Shown here: positions 25,330-34,565 of the stretch, piece by piece
Position numbering within the stretch: position 1 is the stretch's first letter
Layout of the letters: the number at the start of each line of letters is the position of its first letter
Notes under the pieces: generated by a model
Databases searched by the model: none
Seen by the model: the letters and a program-made list of their open reading frames with translations, nothing else
What the model was told of the DNA's origin: nothing
Origin: Cyclobacterium roseum
GTDB lineage: Bacteria; Bacteroidota; Bacteroidia; Cytophagales; Cyclobacteriaceae
Assembly (NCBI RefSeq): GCF_010119225.1
Contig: NZ_WNKF01000020.1
Span: 29,589-93,588 of the forward strand
Direction of reading: 5' to 3'
Length of the DNA: 64,000 nt
Position numbers and translations under genes: made by a program

Positions 25330-28143
25330 ATGCGCACCCAAAAAAAGTACATTACCTATACCTTCTCCGTGCTATTTCTGCTAGGCCTTTTGGTTTGGAT
25401 ATTGCGCGTGGTCCCCTTTGAAAACAAGCACCGAATCGTTCCAGCCATTGTGTTGGGAGAACGGGTTGATTACAACCGTGACATCCGCCCCATAGTCAAC
25501 AATAAATGCATCGCCTGCCACGGAGGCGTAAAAAAATCAGGGGGATTCAGCCTGCTTTTCGAAGAGGAAGCCCTGGCGGTCAACGAATCCGGAGAGCGAG
25601 CCATCGTACCCGGAAATGTCTGGAAAAGTGAACTTATCAACCGAATCAACCATGCGGATCCGGAATACCGGATGCCTTTGGAGGAAGAACCGCTTTCCGA
25701 AGCGGAAATTGAGTTAATGACCAGATGGATCAATCAGGGTGCGGTCTGGGATGACCATTGGGCCTACAAACCACCACTGTCACAGGAAGTACCGGACAGG
25801 GATAACTCCTGGATATTCAACGATATCGATCGATTTGTCATGCAGACGCTGGAGGAGAAGGAATTACAACCCAACCCCTTATCGGACCGGTATTCGCTGA
25901 TTCGAAGGCTTAGCTTTGATACCCGGGGTTTGCCTCCCGATTTGGATGAGGTTCAGGCTTATTTGGCCGACAGTTCTGAAAATGCCTATGAAAAATGGGT
26001 GGATCAATTCTTGGATTCCCCTGCCTACGGAGAAAGATGGGCGGCCATGTGGATGGATTTGGCCAGGTATGCAGACTCCAAGGGATACGAGGCAGATCGG
26101 CCCCGAAAGATCTGGAAATACCGGGATTGGCTGATCCAGGCATTTAACGATAACATGCCTTACGACCAGTTTGTCACCGAACAGCTTGCAGGAGACTTAT
26201 TACCCAATCCTACCGACGAAAACTACATTGCTACCGCCTTTCACCGGAATACCATGAACAACGACGAAGGGGGCACCGATAATGAGGAATTCCGTGTGGC
26301 GGCGGTGCTGGACAGGGTAAATACAACCTGGACGGTATTGCAGGGAACAACGATGGAATGCGTGCAGTGTCACAGCCATCCTTATGATCCGATTCGACAC
26401 GAAGATTACTACCGTAGCCTGGCATTTTTTAATCAGACTGCGGATGCCGATATTCCCAGTGAGGCTCCGGTCCTGATCGATTTTAAGTCGGAAGAAGACC
26501 AGGAAAAGTTAAAAAGAATTCAAACCTGGGTCAGTGAAGAAGGAAGTCAACAACAGGAACAGCATCCGGATTACTTTACCCGGCTGATCCGTTTGGGAGA
26601 AGCGAAGATCCATCCCCATTATTTTGAACAAATGGACAAGGGCATTCCCGTGAAAGGTACGGCCACCTTTAAAGTGGAGCCTGATATTTATTCGAGGACC
26701 CGGAATTTACCCTTTGTTGGCGAGGACCGGATCCTGTTTAAGGTTAGAGCCCAAAAAGGGAAAGGGAAAATTAGCTTTCGGCTGGACAGCCTGAAAGGAA
26801 GGGAAATTGGATCCTGGAATGTGCAGCCTAAAACCAAAACTCGGTTTAACGAAGAAACAAAAGAGGATGAAACGTATTCGGTGATGGAGGTGGTATCCAT
26901 CCCGGTAAAACCAACGCAGGGAACGCATGATTTATACCTGGCCTATGAAGGAGTGGATGGAGAGGAACTCACCTGTACCTTCGAATGGGTCATGCTGCAC
27001 CATGCACTTCCGGGGGAGGAACAGGCCGGATACGAGGAAGTAGCACAAGCCTTTCAGGAACTTTATAATTCGGAAGCAGAAAAAGAAACCACCCCTGTGA
27101 TGGTTTCCCTTCCGAACCGGTACCAGCGTGAAAGCCGGATATTTGAAAAAGGAAGCTGGATGGTACCAGGTGAGCTAGTTTCTCCGGGCCTGCCTGCCAT
27201 TTGGAATCCCTTTGAAGGAAACTATGATCCGGACCGCCTTGGGTTTAGCCAGTGGCTTTTTAGCCCGGAAAATCCGCTAACGGCACGGGTAATGGTCAAT
27301 AGACTCTGGGAACAATTGTTCGGTAGGGGTTTGGTCTCTTCGATGGAGGATTTTGGTTCGCAAGGATATGCCCCTACCCATCCTGAATTATTGGATTGGC
27401 TGGCTTTGCGGTTTTCCCAAGACCTGGACTGGGATATCAAAAAACTACTCAAGGAAATACTAATGTCTGCCACCTACCGTCAATCCTCCCATTTTAAAGA
27501 TCCAAAGGAAGACCCGGATCCCTTAAACGAGTGGCTGGCGAGAGGGCCCCGACTTAGGTTGACCGCCGAGCAGATTAGGGATCAGGCACTGGCCGTATCC
27601 GGACTGTTGAGCGAAAAAATGGGGGGACCCAGCGTGATGCCCGAACAGCCCGACGGCATCTGGCAGGTGGTATATAGTGGCGACGAGTGGCTCACCAGCA
27701 AAGGGGAAGACAAGCACCGAAGGGCCCTGTATACCTTTTGGAGGCGAACCAGTCCTTACCCTTCCATTATTGCCTTTGATGCGCCAAGCCGGGAATTTTG
27801 CCTGCCCAAACGCATTGATACCAATACACCGCTTCAGGCCCTGGTAACCTTAAATGATCCGGTTTACCTGGAGGCTGCCATCGCATTAGGGCGAAAAGTG
27901 CTAGAGAATTACTCTGAGGACGAGGAGCGACTTGCCTTGTTGTATAGTCTGGCCATGAGGAGAGGGATCGACCCCGATAAATTGGGAGATTTGCGTAGGT
28001 TGCTTCGCCAAACCGAAACCTATTTTGAAACCCAGCCCGATGCCATTTGCCAGTTGGTAGGAGAGGAGAATAAAGCATTGGCAGTATACACCGTGATGGC
28101 AAATGCCGTTATGAATCTGGACGAATTTCTAATGAAGTCATGA
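25330..28143 (+). CDS. PSD1-type protein with planctomycete cytochrome C, DUF1549 and DUF1553 domains
   Basis: This 937-residue exported protein has an N-terminal membrane anchor (about residues 10-28). A planctomycete-type cytochrome c domain follows with CIACH (residues 60-64) and YRMPLEEEPLSEAEIELMTRWI. DUF1549 includes YGERWAAMWMDLARYADSKGY and a second haem motif CVQCH (344-348). A central beta-rich domain and C-terminal DUF1553 (PLTARVMVNRLWEQLFGRGLV, FDAPSREFC) complete it. Its stop overlaps the DUF1501 start. In Planctomycetes such pairs are common and linked to polysaccharide use; the biochemical role is not established. Confidence 0.92.
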   Translation: MRTQKKYITYTFSVLFLLGLLVWILRVVPFENKHRIVPAIVLGERVDYNRDIRPIVNNKCIACHGGVKKSGGFSLLFEEEALAVNESGERAIVPGNVWKSELINRINHADPEYRMPLEEEPLSEAEIELMTRWINQGAVWDDHWAYKPPLSQEVPDRDNSWIFNDIDRFVMQTLEEKELQPNPLSDRYSLIRRLSFDTRGLPPDLDEVQAYLADSSENAYEKWVDQFLDSPAYGERWAAMWMDLARYADSKGYEADRPRKIWKYRDWLIQAFNDNMPYDQFVTEQLAGDLLPNPTDENYIATAFHRNTMNNDEGGTDNEEFRVAAVLDRVNTTWTVLQGTTMECVQCHSHPYDPIRHEDYYRSLAFFNQTADADIPSEAPVLIDFKSEEDQEKLKRIQTWVSEEGSQQQEQHPDYFTRLIRLGEAKIHPHYFEQMDKGIPVKGTATFKVEPDIYSRTRNLPFVGEDRILFKVRAQKGKGKISFRLDSLKGREIGSWNVQPKTKTRFNEETKEDETYSVMEVVSIPVKPTQGTHDLYLAYEGVDGEELTCTFEWVMLHHALPGEEQAGYEEVAQAFQELYNSEAEKETTPVMVSLPNRYQRESRIFEKGSWMVPGELVSPGLPAIWNPFEGNYDPDRLGFSQWLFSPENPLTARVMVNRLWEQLFGRGLVSSMEDFGSQGYAPTHPELLDWLALRFSQDLDWDIKKLLKEILMSATYRQSSHFKDPKEDPDPLNEWLARGPRLRLTAEQIRDQALAVSGLLSEKMGGPSVMPEQPDGIWQVVYSGDEWLTSKGEDKHRRALYTFWRRTSPYPSIIAFDAPSREFCLPKRIDTNTPLQALVTLNDPVYLEAAIALGRKVLENYSEDEERLALLYSLAMRRGIDPDKLGDLRRLLRQTETYFETQPDAICQLVGEENKALAVYTVMANAVMNLDEFLMKS

Positions 28144-29627
28144 GTAAGCGAATCAGTTTAGCCGACGAACAACGATACCGATACCTGCAAAGTAAAACCC
28201 GCAGGCACTTTCTGAAACAATGCACCACCGGATTAGGGGCATTGGCCCTTGGTGGTATGGTGGGTTGTCAAAAGTCCGGAGAGGAGCAAGCCCTGGAATC
28301 ACAGGTGGATAGCCTGCTCCGGCAAGTACCCCACTTTGCTCCAAAGGCAAAACGCATCATTTACCTGCACATGGCAGGAGCACCTTCGCAGTTGGAATTG
28401 TTTGATTACAAACCGGAACTGGCAAAACTGGATGGAAAGGACTGTCCTCAATCGCTTTTAGAGGGGAAAAAGTTTGCCTTTATTCAGGGCGTACCCAAAA
28501 TGCTCGGGCCTCAGGCTGTTTTCAGGCCCAGAGGAGAATCCGGAATGATGGTGTCCGATAATTTACCCCATTTTTCAACGATTGTGGATGATGTGGCCCT
28601 GATCAAAACCATGCATACAGATGAGTTTAACCACGCGCCTGCACAATTGCTATTGCAGACGGGCTCACCAAGATTGGGTCGGCCGAGTATGGGAAGCTGG
28701 GTAACCTATGGGCTGGGGTCTGAAAACGAGGATTTACCGGGTTTTATGGTGTTGGTATCCGGAGGGAATACACCCGACGCGGGTAAATCCGTCTGGGGCA
28801 GTGGCTTTTTGCCTTCCGTGTATCAGGGAGTCCAATGCCGGTCCGAAGGTGACCCGGTCCTTTATGTTTCCAATCCTTCCGGCATGGACGGGTCCTTGCG
28901 GAAGCAGACGATTGATGCCATTAACCGGATCAATGAGAAAGAACACCAGGAATTTGGCGATCCGGAGACGCTGACCCGTATCTCCCAATACGAAATGGCC
29001 TACCGCATGCAAACTTCGGTACCTGATGTGATGGATATAAAGGATGAGCCGGATTATATACACGAGATGTATGGTACGGAGCCGGGCAAGACCTCTTTTG
29101 CCAACAACTGCCTGCTGGCCAGAAGGCTGGTAGAAAAAGGCGTTCGCTTTGTGCAGTTATTTGATTGGGGCTGGGACATGCACGGGGTAGCGGAACGCGA
29201 ATCCCTGGACGAGGGACTACCCATCAAGTGCAAGCCCGTAGACCAGGCCATGACAGCATTGGTAAAGGATTTAAAGCAGCGGGGCTTGCTGGACGAGACG
29301 CTGGTGGTATGGGGAGGTGAATTTGGCCGTACCCCCATGCAGGAAAACCGGGGAGGCATGGAATGGCCCTTCAAAGGAAGGGATCACCACACAGAAGCTT
29401 TTCCGATTTGGATGGCCGGTGGAGGCGTAAAAGGAGGGTCGACCTATGGTGAAACCGATGAAATAGGCTATTATGGCATAAAAGATAAAGTGCATGTCCA
29501 TGATTTACAGGCAAGTATTTTGCATTTGATGGGCATGGATCACGAAAAATTTACCTATTTTGCCCAAGGAAGGGATTTTAGGTTGACCGACGTGTCAGGA
29601 AAAGTAATACATAAATTATTCGCATAA
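28140..29627 (+). CDS. DUF1501 (sulfatase-like, Tat-exported) protein
   Basis: This 495-residue protein starts with SKTRRHFLKQCTTGLGALALGGMVGC, which combines a twin-arginine motif with a possible lipobox. The DUF1501 core, related to alkaline phosphatase/sulfatase folds, includes YLHMAGAPSQLELFDYKPEL, TMHTDEFNHAPAQLLLQTG and LVVWGGEFGRTPMQENRGGMEWPFKGRDHH. DUF1501 proteins are encoded next to DUF1549/DUF1553 proteins, as here with an ATGA overlap. The activity is unknown. Confidence 0.92.
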   Translation: MSKRISLADEQRYRYLQSKTRRHFLKQCTTGLGALALGGMVGCQKSGEEQALESQVDSLLRQVPHFAPKAKRIIYLHMAGAPSQLELFDYKPELAKLDGKDCPQSLLEGKKFAFIQGVPKMLGPQAVFRPRGESGMMVSDNLPHFSTIVDDVALIKTMHTDEFNHAPAQLLLQTGSPRLGRPSMGSWVTYGLGSENEDLPGFMVLVSGGNTPDAGKSVWGSGFLPSVYQGVQCRSEGDPVLYVSNPSGMDGSLRKQTIDAINRINEKEHQEFGDPETLTRISQYEMAYRMQTSVPDVMDIKDEPDYIHEMYGTEPGKTSFANNCLLARRLVEKGVRFVQLFDWGWDMHGVAERESLDEGLPIKCKPVDQAMTALVKDLKQRGLLDETLVVWGGEFGRTPMQENRGGMEWPFKGRDHHTEAFPIWMAGGGVKGGSTYGETDEIGYYGIKDKVHVHDLQASILHLMGMDHEKFTYFAQGRDFRLTDVSGKVIHKLFA

Positions 29628-29632
29628 ATTAC

Positions 29633-31084
29633 ATGGAGCTATCATCAGACATCATCATCTTCTTCGGAAGGTTTCACCCCTTGTTTTTACACCTTCCCAT
29701 TGGCTTTTTAGCCCTGGGATTCCTTATGGAATTTCTTTCCCGCCGGGAAAAGTTTGCCTACCTGAAGCCGGCGATAGGCTTTGTGCTGGGGTTGGGAGCA
29801 CTTTCCGCTCTGGTGACAGCCATACTGGGCTTGATGCTGGCGCAGGCAGGAGACTATGGAGAAGATTTGTTATTTGTCCATCAGTGGTCTGGAATCCTGT
29901 TGGTACTCTTTGCTTTCGGAACCTGGTGGCTGTACGGCCAAAAGGAGAAGAAGGCAACGCTGAAATTTAACCGGGCTTACCTGGGCTCCTTCTCCCTGAT
30001 GATGGTATTCTTAGCCGTGGCCGGCCATTATGGCGGATCCCTGACCCACGGCGCAAATTACCTCACCCAATACCTGCCTGATGGAATAAAACAGCTCGCC
30101 GGTATGCCGATTGAACAAAAAGGACCCCAATTAATAGAAAATCTGGATGAGGCCGTGGTGTATACCGAAATCATCCATCCCATCATGGAAATTCGCTGCA
30201 ATTCCTGTCATAACGCCAGCAAAAAGAAGGGTGATTTGCAAATGCATACGAGAGAAGCCCTGCTGAAAGGAGGGGAAAATGGTCCCATCTTTCAGGCAGG
30301 AAATGCGGCCGAAAGCGAAATGATCAAACGGATTCACCTGGACCAAAATCACGATGACCACATGCCGCCGAAAGGCAAGTCTCAGTTATCGGACGAACAA
30401 GTACTGCTACTGGAATGGTGGATCAACGAAGGAGCTCCCTTCGATAAAAAAGTGCCCGAACTCGAAGCGAATCAGGAGGTACAATCTGTATTACTAACCC
30501 TTACCGATCCCAATGCGAATAAGTCCGAAGTGGAGATCCTGCTTGCGGAAGGCACCACCCCACCGGATCCGGAAAAGCTAAAGGCCTATTCCGAGCAGGG
30601 AATGGCGGTAAAGTCCCTTTCCAATGATTCCAACTGGCTGCAGGTGACCTTGTCTGCAAAGGATTCCGTCAATGTAGTATTGCAGCGGTTGGCGACCGAC
30701 TTCCCCGAGCAAATTACCTGGCTGGATGTCAAAGACACGCCGTTGACGGATGAGGGGCTGGTCGCAGTGGGGAAAATGAAAAACCTCACCCGCCTACGAG
30801 TGGAAAAAACAAGTATTACGGATGCCGGCTTGGCTCATTTAGCGGATCTGGAATACCTGGAATCCCTAAACCTTTATGGAACCGAGGTCAGTGATGCCGG
30901 CCTGGAGCATCTGGCAGGGCTTCCCAATCTGCGGCGTCTTTACGCCTGGGAGACCCAAATCAGTCCGGAAGGGGCCGCAGCGTTTAATGAAGAGGTAAGT
31001 CAGGTTGAAATCAATTTGGGGTATGAAGTCAATGTAATCGATTCCCTTAATGTGGAGGTGAAGCCGGTGGCAAATTTAGAGTAA
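29633..31084 (+). CDS. DUF2231 membrane protein with cytochrome c and leucine-rich repeats
   Basis: This 483-residue protein has four N-terminal membrane helices of DUF2231 type (FHPLFLHLPIGFLALGFLMEFL). A cytochrome c-like domain follows with CNSCH (residues 189-193) and HMPPKGKSQLSDEQVLLLEWWI. Leucine-rich repeats close the protein (LTDEGLVAVGKMKNLTRLRVEKTSITDAGLAHLADLEYL and so on). It completes the PSD1/DUF1501/DUF2231 trio, 5 bp after DUF1501. Electron transfer across the inner membrane combined with a binding scaffold is a plausible role; this is inference. Confidence 0.88.
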   Translation: MELSSDIIIFFGRFHPLFLHLPIGFLALGFLMEFLSRREKFAYLKPAIGFVLGLGALSALVTAILGLMLAQAGDYGEDLLFVHQWSGILLVLFAFGTWWLYGQKEKKATLKFNRAYLGSFSLMMVFLAVAGHYGGSLTHGANYLTQYLPDGIKQLAGMPIEQKGPQLIENLDEAVVYTEIIHPIMEIRCNSCHNASKKKGDLQMHTREALLKGGENGPIFQAGNAAESEMIKRIHLDQNHDDHMPPKGKSQLSDEQVLLLEWWINEGAPFDKKVPELEANQEVQSVLLTLTDPNANKSEVEILLAEGTTPPDPEKLKAYSEQGMAVKSLSNDSNWLQVTLSAKDSVNVVLQRLATDFPEQITWLDVKDTPLTDEGLVAVGKMKNLTRLRVEKTSITDAGLAHLADLEYLESLNLYGTEVSDAGLEHLAGLPNLRRLYAWETQISPEGAAAFNEEVSQVEINLGYEVNVIDSLNVEVKPVANLE

Positions 31085-31115
31085 AACGCAGCGGTACGAC
31101 CGGGGAGAATGGTGA

Positions 31116-31934
31116 AAGTATCGTTATCTTTACAACGGCAACGAGATCATAAGGGACCTTAATCTGGAAATATACGACTTCAAATCAAGGTTTTATGATC
31201 CTTCGATAGGCAGGATCACCAGTATCGATGTGTTGGCCGACCATCCAAGACAAATAGGATTGTCTCTTTACCAGTTCAGTTGGAATAACCCGATCAGGTA
31301 TAATGATCCAGATGGGAAATGTCCCAGCTGCTGGCCTACGTTTTATGATGCATATCAAGGTGTGAAAGCAAAATATTCGGGAATTCTAAGCCAATCCAAT
31401 GCACCAGCTCAAAGGTTAATATCGGGGGCTTCAGGAAATACACCTTCCAATATTGGGATGAATCAAGAGATGCGAACCTCAATTAAGATAGCAGGAATAT
31501 CTTCGGATTTAAATGCTGTGACTGACGTAGGTAAAATTCTCGGAAGGGAAGCTACAATGGACGTTGACAACACTTTGGACAAGGGTGGTGGATTGATTTC
31601 AGATGCTGGCGTGGCATTGGCAATTCCGGCAGAGGGGATGTCTTTGGCACTAGTTCCATTTGGAGAGGTGACATCAGCAGCTGGCAAAGTAATGAAGGGA
31701 TTGGTTTATTATAGTGAAGGGGATAATAGAAATGCTTCTATTGAAGAAGGGAATATTGTTTGTGGGGTGGCTACCAACAGTTTAACCAAGGCAGCTGTAA
31801 GAGAGTCAAAAAGGGTTGGAAATATTACTAATTCTCAAGAAGAAACAATAACTGAAACTGTATTGGGTGGGTTAGGAAGTCTATATAATAAAGTTGTTGG
31901 TTATTTTACTCATGGAGATGAAAAGGATAAATGA
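31116..31934 (+). pseudogene. Orphan RHS C-terminal tip 1
   Basis: The open frame begins just after an in-frame TGA and reads KYRYLYNGNEIIRDL, then YDFKSRFYDPSIGRITSIDV and FSWNNPIRYNDPDGK, the conserved end of an RHS core. A variable tip of about 190 residues follows (Gly/Ala-rich, no recognised toxin fold). The rest of the RHS protein is absent, and the cytochrome gene ends just 31 bp upstream. There is no secretion signal, so by itself it cannot work as a secreted toxin. Orphan tips are known as a reserve for recombination with full-length rhs genes. An in-frame start could be the TTG at 31230. Confidence 0.75.
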
Positions 31935-32028
31935 CCCGTTTGGTAAGGCAGCAAAAGGACAATTAATAGTTCTTTTAATTGGTTTGATAATAGCATTGAT
32001 AATTTATATCATCAAGAATTGGAATTAG
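31918..32028 (+). CDS. 36-residue membrane peptide overlapping RHS tip 1
   Basis: An ATG inside the last codons of the RHS tip, in another frame, opens MKRINDPFGKAAKGQLIV, then a run of hydrophobic residues (LLIGLIIALIIYII) and KNWN. It overlaps the RHS end by 17 bp and is followed by a terminator, the position an immunity gene normally takes. A single membrane helix would suit immunity to a membrane-active tip. It is very short, so confidence is moderate. Confidence 0.45.
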   Translation: MKRINDPFGKAAKGQLIVLLIGLIIALIIYIIKNWN

Positions 32029-32054
32029 GTAGGCATAAGTTTTAATAATTATTA

Positions 32055-32079
32055 AAAAGCCCGGCACTGCCGGGCTTTT
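32055..32079 (+). terminator. Rho-independent terminator after RHS tip 1
   Basis: AAAAGCCCGGC (32055-32065) pairs perfectly with GCCGGGCTTTT (32069-32079) around an ACT loop. The symmetric A/T flanks suit both strands. Confidence 0.88.
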
Positions 32080-32084
32080 GTGTT

Positions 32085-32387
32085 TTATGCGCTGAGCGAG
32101 TTCTGAACCTGGCACTTGAACAGGAATGCGTCCATCAGGGCGAAGATGTGTTTTCTGTCCTAAGGATGTAGTTTTTCGATGTCCTGCAGTCTTTTGACGG
32201 TTTTTTTGTCGAAGGAGCTGTTGACCCCCTCGCCGACCAGATAGTCCAGTGACACGCCGAAGGCATCCGCTATTTTTTTTGCCGCCTCGATGGACGGGAC
32301 GGCATCCCCACGCTCATACATTCCGATAATCTCCCGGGATGCGGTGATTCGCTGCGCTAGTAAAAAGCAGCTGCCGTCACTCAGGTA
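32085..32387 (-). pseudogene. Decayed XRE-family HTH regulator
   Basis: Leftward translation gives LAQRITASREIIGMYERGDAV, then PSIEAAKKIADAFGVSLDYLVGE, a clear HTH_3/XRE second half. It runs on to DIEKLHP, an in-frame TAG, and DRKHIFALMDAF. The first helix region is replaced by unrelated sequence behind an in-frame stop at 32388-32390, so both ends are broken. It is probably a remnant of a regulator from a mobile or toxin-antitoxin locus. Confidence 0.75.
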
Positions 32388-32453
32388 TCAGGACGACGGT
32401 GTGGAAATGCCATCTTTTCGTACAGCAGAAACTTAACTGAGCAAAAAAACCAT

Positions 32454-32461
32454 TAACTTTA
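32454..32461 (+). promoter_or_regulatory. Shared -7-like element of the first toxin-antitoxin pair
   Basis: TAACTTTA (one change from TAnnTTTG) lies 23 bp before the antitoxin ATG. The same element precedes the antitoxin genes at 34963 and 35940 at similar distances, which supports function. Confidence 0.45.
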
Positions 32462-32484
32462 AAGAACGGATAAAACTGATCAAA

Positions 32485-32706
32485 ATGGATATCCAAACAA
32501 TCAAAGTCGACCTTATCCACTGGCTCACGGAGCTACAGGACCCGAAAATACTGGAACAGCTTCAGGCTCTCAAACACCTTCAGGAGGGAGGGTTAAGCAA
32601 TGCCCACAAGGCGTTGTTGGATGAGCGTATAGCTTCCTATGAAAAGGATCCCGGCAGAGCGTTGGACTGGGATGAAGTAATGAAAGAGCTTGAAAAGGAT
32701 TTATGA
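32485..32706 (+). CDS. Antitoxin of a RelE/ParE-type module (addiction component family)
   Basis: This is a 73-residue acidic protein. An N-terminal helix pair (VDLIHWLTELQDPKILEQLQALKHL) leads to the conserved LDERIASYEKDPGRALDWDEVMKELEKDL, typical of addiction-module antitoxins of the PF09720 type that wrap around a RelE/ParE toxin. Its stop overlaps the toxin start by ATGA. By eye it is about 87% identical to the antitoxin at 34963. Confidence 0.88.
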   Translation: MDIQTIKVDLIHWLTELQDPKILEQLQALKHLQEGGLSNAHKALLDERIASYEKDPGRALDWDEVMKELEKDL

Positions 32707-33005
32707 CCTACAGTATAAAGCTGCTCCCGGAGGCCCGTTTCGACATTAAGGAAATAATGGAATGGTACAATGAAGAAAAGCCTGGATTAGGTAAGGGGTT
32801 TTATCTGGCATTGAAATCAAGGCTTGATTATATCCAGAGGTATCCACTTCACTGTCAGGTTAGCTATAGGGATGTGAGAAGCATTTTATTGGACAGATTC
32901 CCCTATCAGGTACATTACAGAATAGAGGAAACAGACGGATTGATTGTTGTTTTTGCGATCACACATACCAGCAGGGATCCCCGGGTCTGGAAAAGCAAGA
33001 CCTGA
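32703..33005 (+). CDS. RelE/ParE family toxin, copy 1
   Basis: This 100-residue basic protein has the RelE/ParE fold pattern. KLLPEARFDIKEIMEWYNEEKPGLGKGFYLALKSRLDYIQRYP precedes a beta-sheet with VRSILLDRFPYQVHYRIEE and VVFAITHTSRDPRVWK. The final HTSRDPRVW with Arg and Trp is the usual C-terminal signature. It may cleave ribosome-bound mRNA or poison gyrase; the sequence does not decide. It is translationally coupled to its antitoxin. Confidence 0.9.
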   Translation: MTYSIKLLPEARFDIKEIMEWYNEEKPGLGKGFYLALKSRLDYIQRYPLHCQVSYRDVRSILLDRFPYQVHYRIEETDGLIVVFAITHTSRDPRVWKSKT

Positions 33006-33389
33006 ACCCATACGGATTGGTATGAAAACCTCAAGATCCAACTGCATTCATTTGTGATAGCCACTTAGAAAAGAAAATTTAGCAATACAGTTTAAAGGTT
33101 AGCGGTGTTCGTCATTCTCATTCGGCAAAAAGCCACACCTGCCAGTAAGACCTCCATCATCCTTTATTCAGCAGCACAAATCACCATGCTTTTTGCCCAT
33201 ACCCGCCGGATCGGGCGCTCTCTTTTTTCCGTTTCCTCTTATAAGAAATATTTTTTAAAGGGACTCCGTACACACCTTCTTTTTTTTCAACTGAAAACTT
33301 TTCAACTGAAAGAAAAAACTATCTTTATGGTTGTCTAATGGGGCGAAACGTTCTTTAGAAGTTGTGAAAGAGAGTTGAAAACCAACTGA
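33006..33389. other. Gene-free stretch between toxin copy 1 and RHS tip 2
   Basis: No convincing gene is seen in these 384 bp. Around 33285-33313 there are two direct copies of TTTTCAACTGAAA, and a related GTTGAAAACCAACTGAAAA occurs near 33375. These may mark a past insertion or recombination boundary next to the truncated RHS end. Confidence 0.4.
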
Positions 33390-34277
33390 AAATATTGTGC
33401 AGGGGCATACCGTTACGGGTTCAATGGCATGGAAGCCGATGACGAGGTAAATGGCCCCGGAAGGAGCTATACGACCGAGTTCAGGCAGTATGATCCTGTC
33501 GTAGGAAGATGGTGGGGTGTTGACGCCCTTTCAGGTCAAATGCCACAATGGTCTCCGTATAATTTCGTTTTCAACAATCCCCTCAGAATGATTGATCCCT
33601 CCGGTCTTGCACCAGATGATTGGGTAAAGGCCAAGGAGGGTAAGGTTGAGTGGCGTGAAAACGTAAACTCCGTCGAAGATCTGGACCCGCAGTCAGGAGA
33701 TCAATATTTGGGAAAATCAGGAATAGGTTTGGATGAAACCTCGGGCAACACGCTGTTATACAATTCCGACGGTAGCATCGACCAGGGTGTCAGGTCAATG
33801 TCAGCGTTTACCGTAACAGGTGAAGCGACCTCGCACGGCAAGGTAATGAGTAATCCTGTTGTAAAGGGGATGAGGGCGAATAGTAAGCGAATAAGAAGCG
33901 AAGCCTTGCCCTTTGCCAAACACATGACTAGAAGTACCATTGATGGTGTAGGTAATACGGGAGCGGGAATATCAGCAGTTGGGACAGTAGTAACTCCTTT
34001 TGTACCTCATTTTGGAGTTGGGTTATTAGCAGTTGGTGGCTCGGTTTCTACAATCTCTGGTGTGGCAAGTGCTACTATGAATTTTGCGGAGGGGAATATT
34101 AGTGGTGGTTTTGGTGATGTCGGAATGATGGTGGTAGGTAAGTATGGTAGTTCTTTGATAAAAAATCTCAGAAACAGAAGGAGGATAATCAACTGGACGG
34201 AACAGGTCGTTCTAGAATCCACCCTCGAATCCTCATTGAATATAGCTGACGGCATAAAGGGAGAATATGCAAGATAG
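33390..34277 (+). pseudogene. Orphan RHS C-terminal tip 2
   Basis: The open frame starts after an in-frame TGA with KYCAGAYRYGFNGMEADDE. It continues TEFRQYDPVVGRWWGVDALSGQMPQWSPYNFVFNNPLRMIDPSG, the conserved RHS core end. The tip of about 215 residues includes a Gly/Val-rich hydrophobic stretch (VGNTGAGISAVGTVVTPFVPHFGVGLLAVGGSVSTISG), suggesting membrane insertion. The core end belongs to a different RHS subtype from tip 1, so it is a separate capture, not a duplicate. No toxin family is recognised. Confidence 0.75.
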
Positions 34278-34285
34278 GAAATAAA

Positions 34286-34483
34286 ATGGAGTTATTTTTA
34301 GGTTTACTTATGTTGTTTATTGGGCTTTACCTTTACAATAAGCAATTGCGGAAGGATAAAGCAGGTATTTCAATATTTAACATGTATTGGAAGTCCAAGC
34401 GAATGGGTTTGGTTTTTGTCCTCATATTAGGAGGATTAGCGATTCTTTTAAGATTACTAGTAATTTGGATAATTTCATTGTAA
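34286..34483 (+). CDS. Small two-helix membrane protein after RHS tip 2
   Basis: This 65-residue protein has hydrophobic helices at about residues 2-18 (LFLGLLMLFIGLYLY) and 42-64 (VFVLILGGLAILLRLLVIWIISL), with a basic loop between. It starts 8 bp after the RHS tip, the standard place for a cognate immunity protein. A membrane immunity protein would fit a pore-forming tip. This is inference from position only. Confidence 0.6.
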   Translation: MELFLGLLMLFIGLYLYNKQLRKDKAGISIFNMYWKSKRMGLVFVLILGGLAILLRLLVIWIISL

Positions 34484-34565
34484 GCAGAATGTTGATTCAA
34501 AATTAATTTTCACAAAAATAGGAAGCTGATTGTTTGGTTGACATCCTAAAAGGTAGAGCAAGTTT

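Noticed and set aside
25126..25341. Leftward 71-codon frame upstream of the DUF1549 protein
   Set aside because: It overlaps a terminator and the start of the DUF1549 gene and shows no recognisable motif; chance frame in a leader.
33105..33338. Rightward 77-codon frame after the first toxin
   Set aside because: Low-complexity composition and direct repeats near its end; no family pattern or start context.
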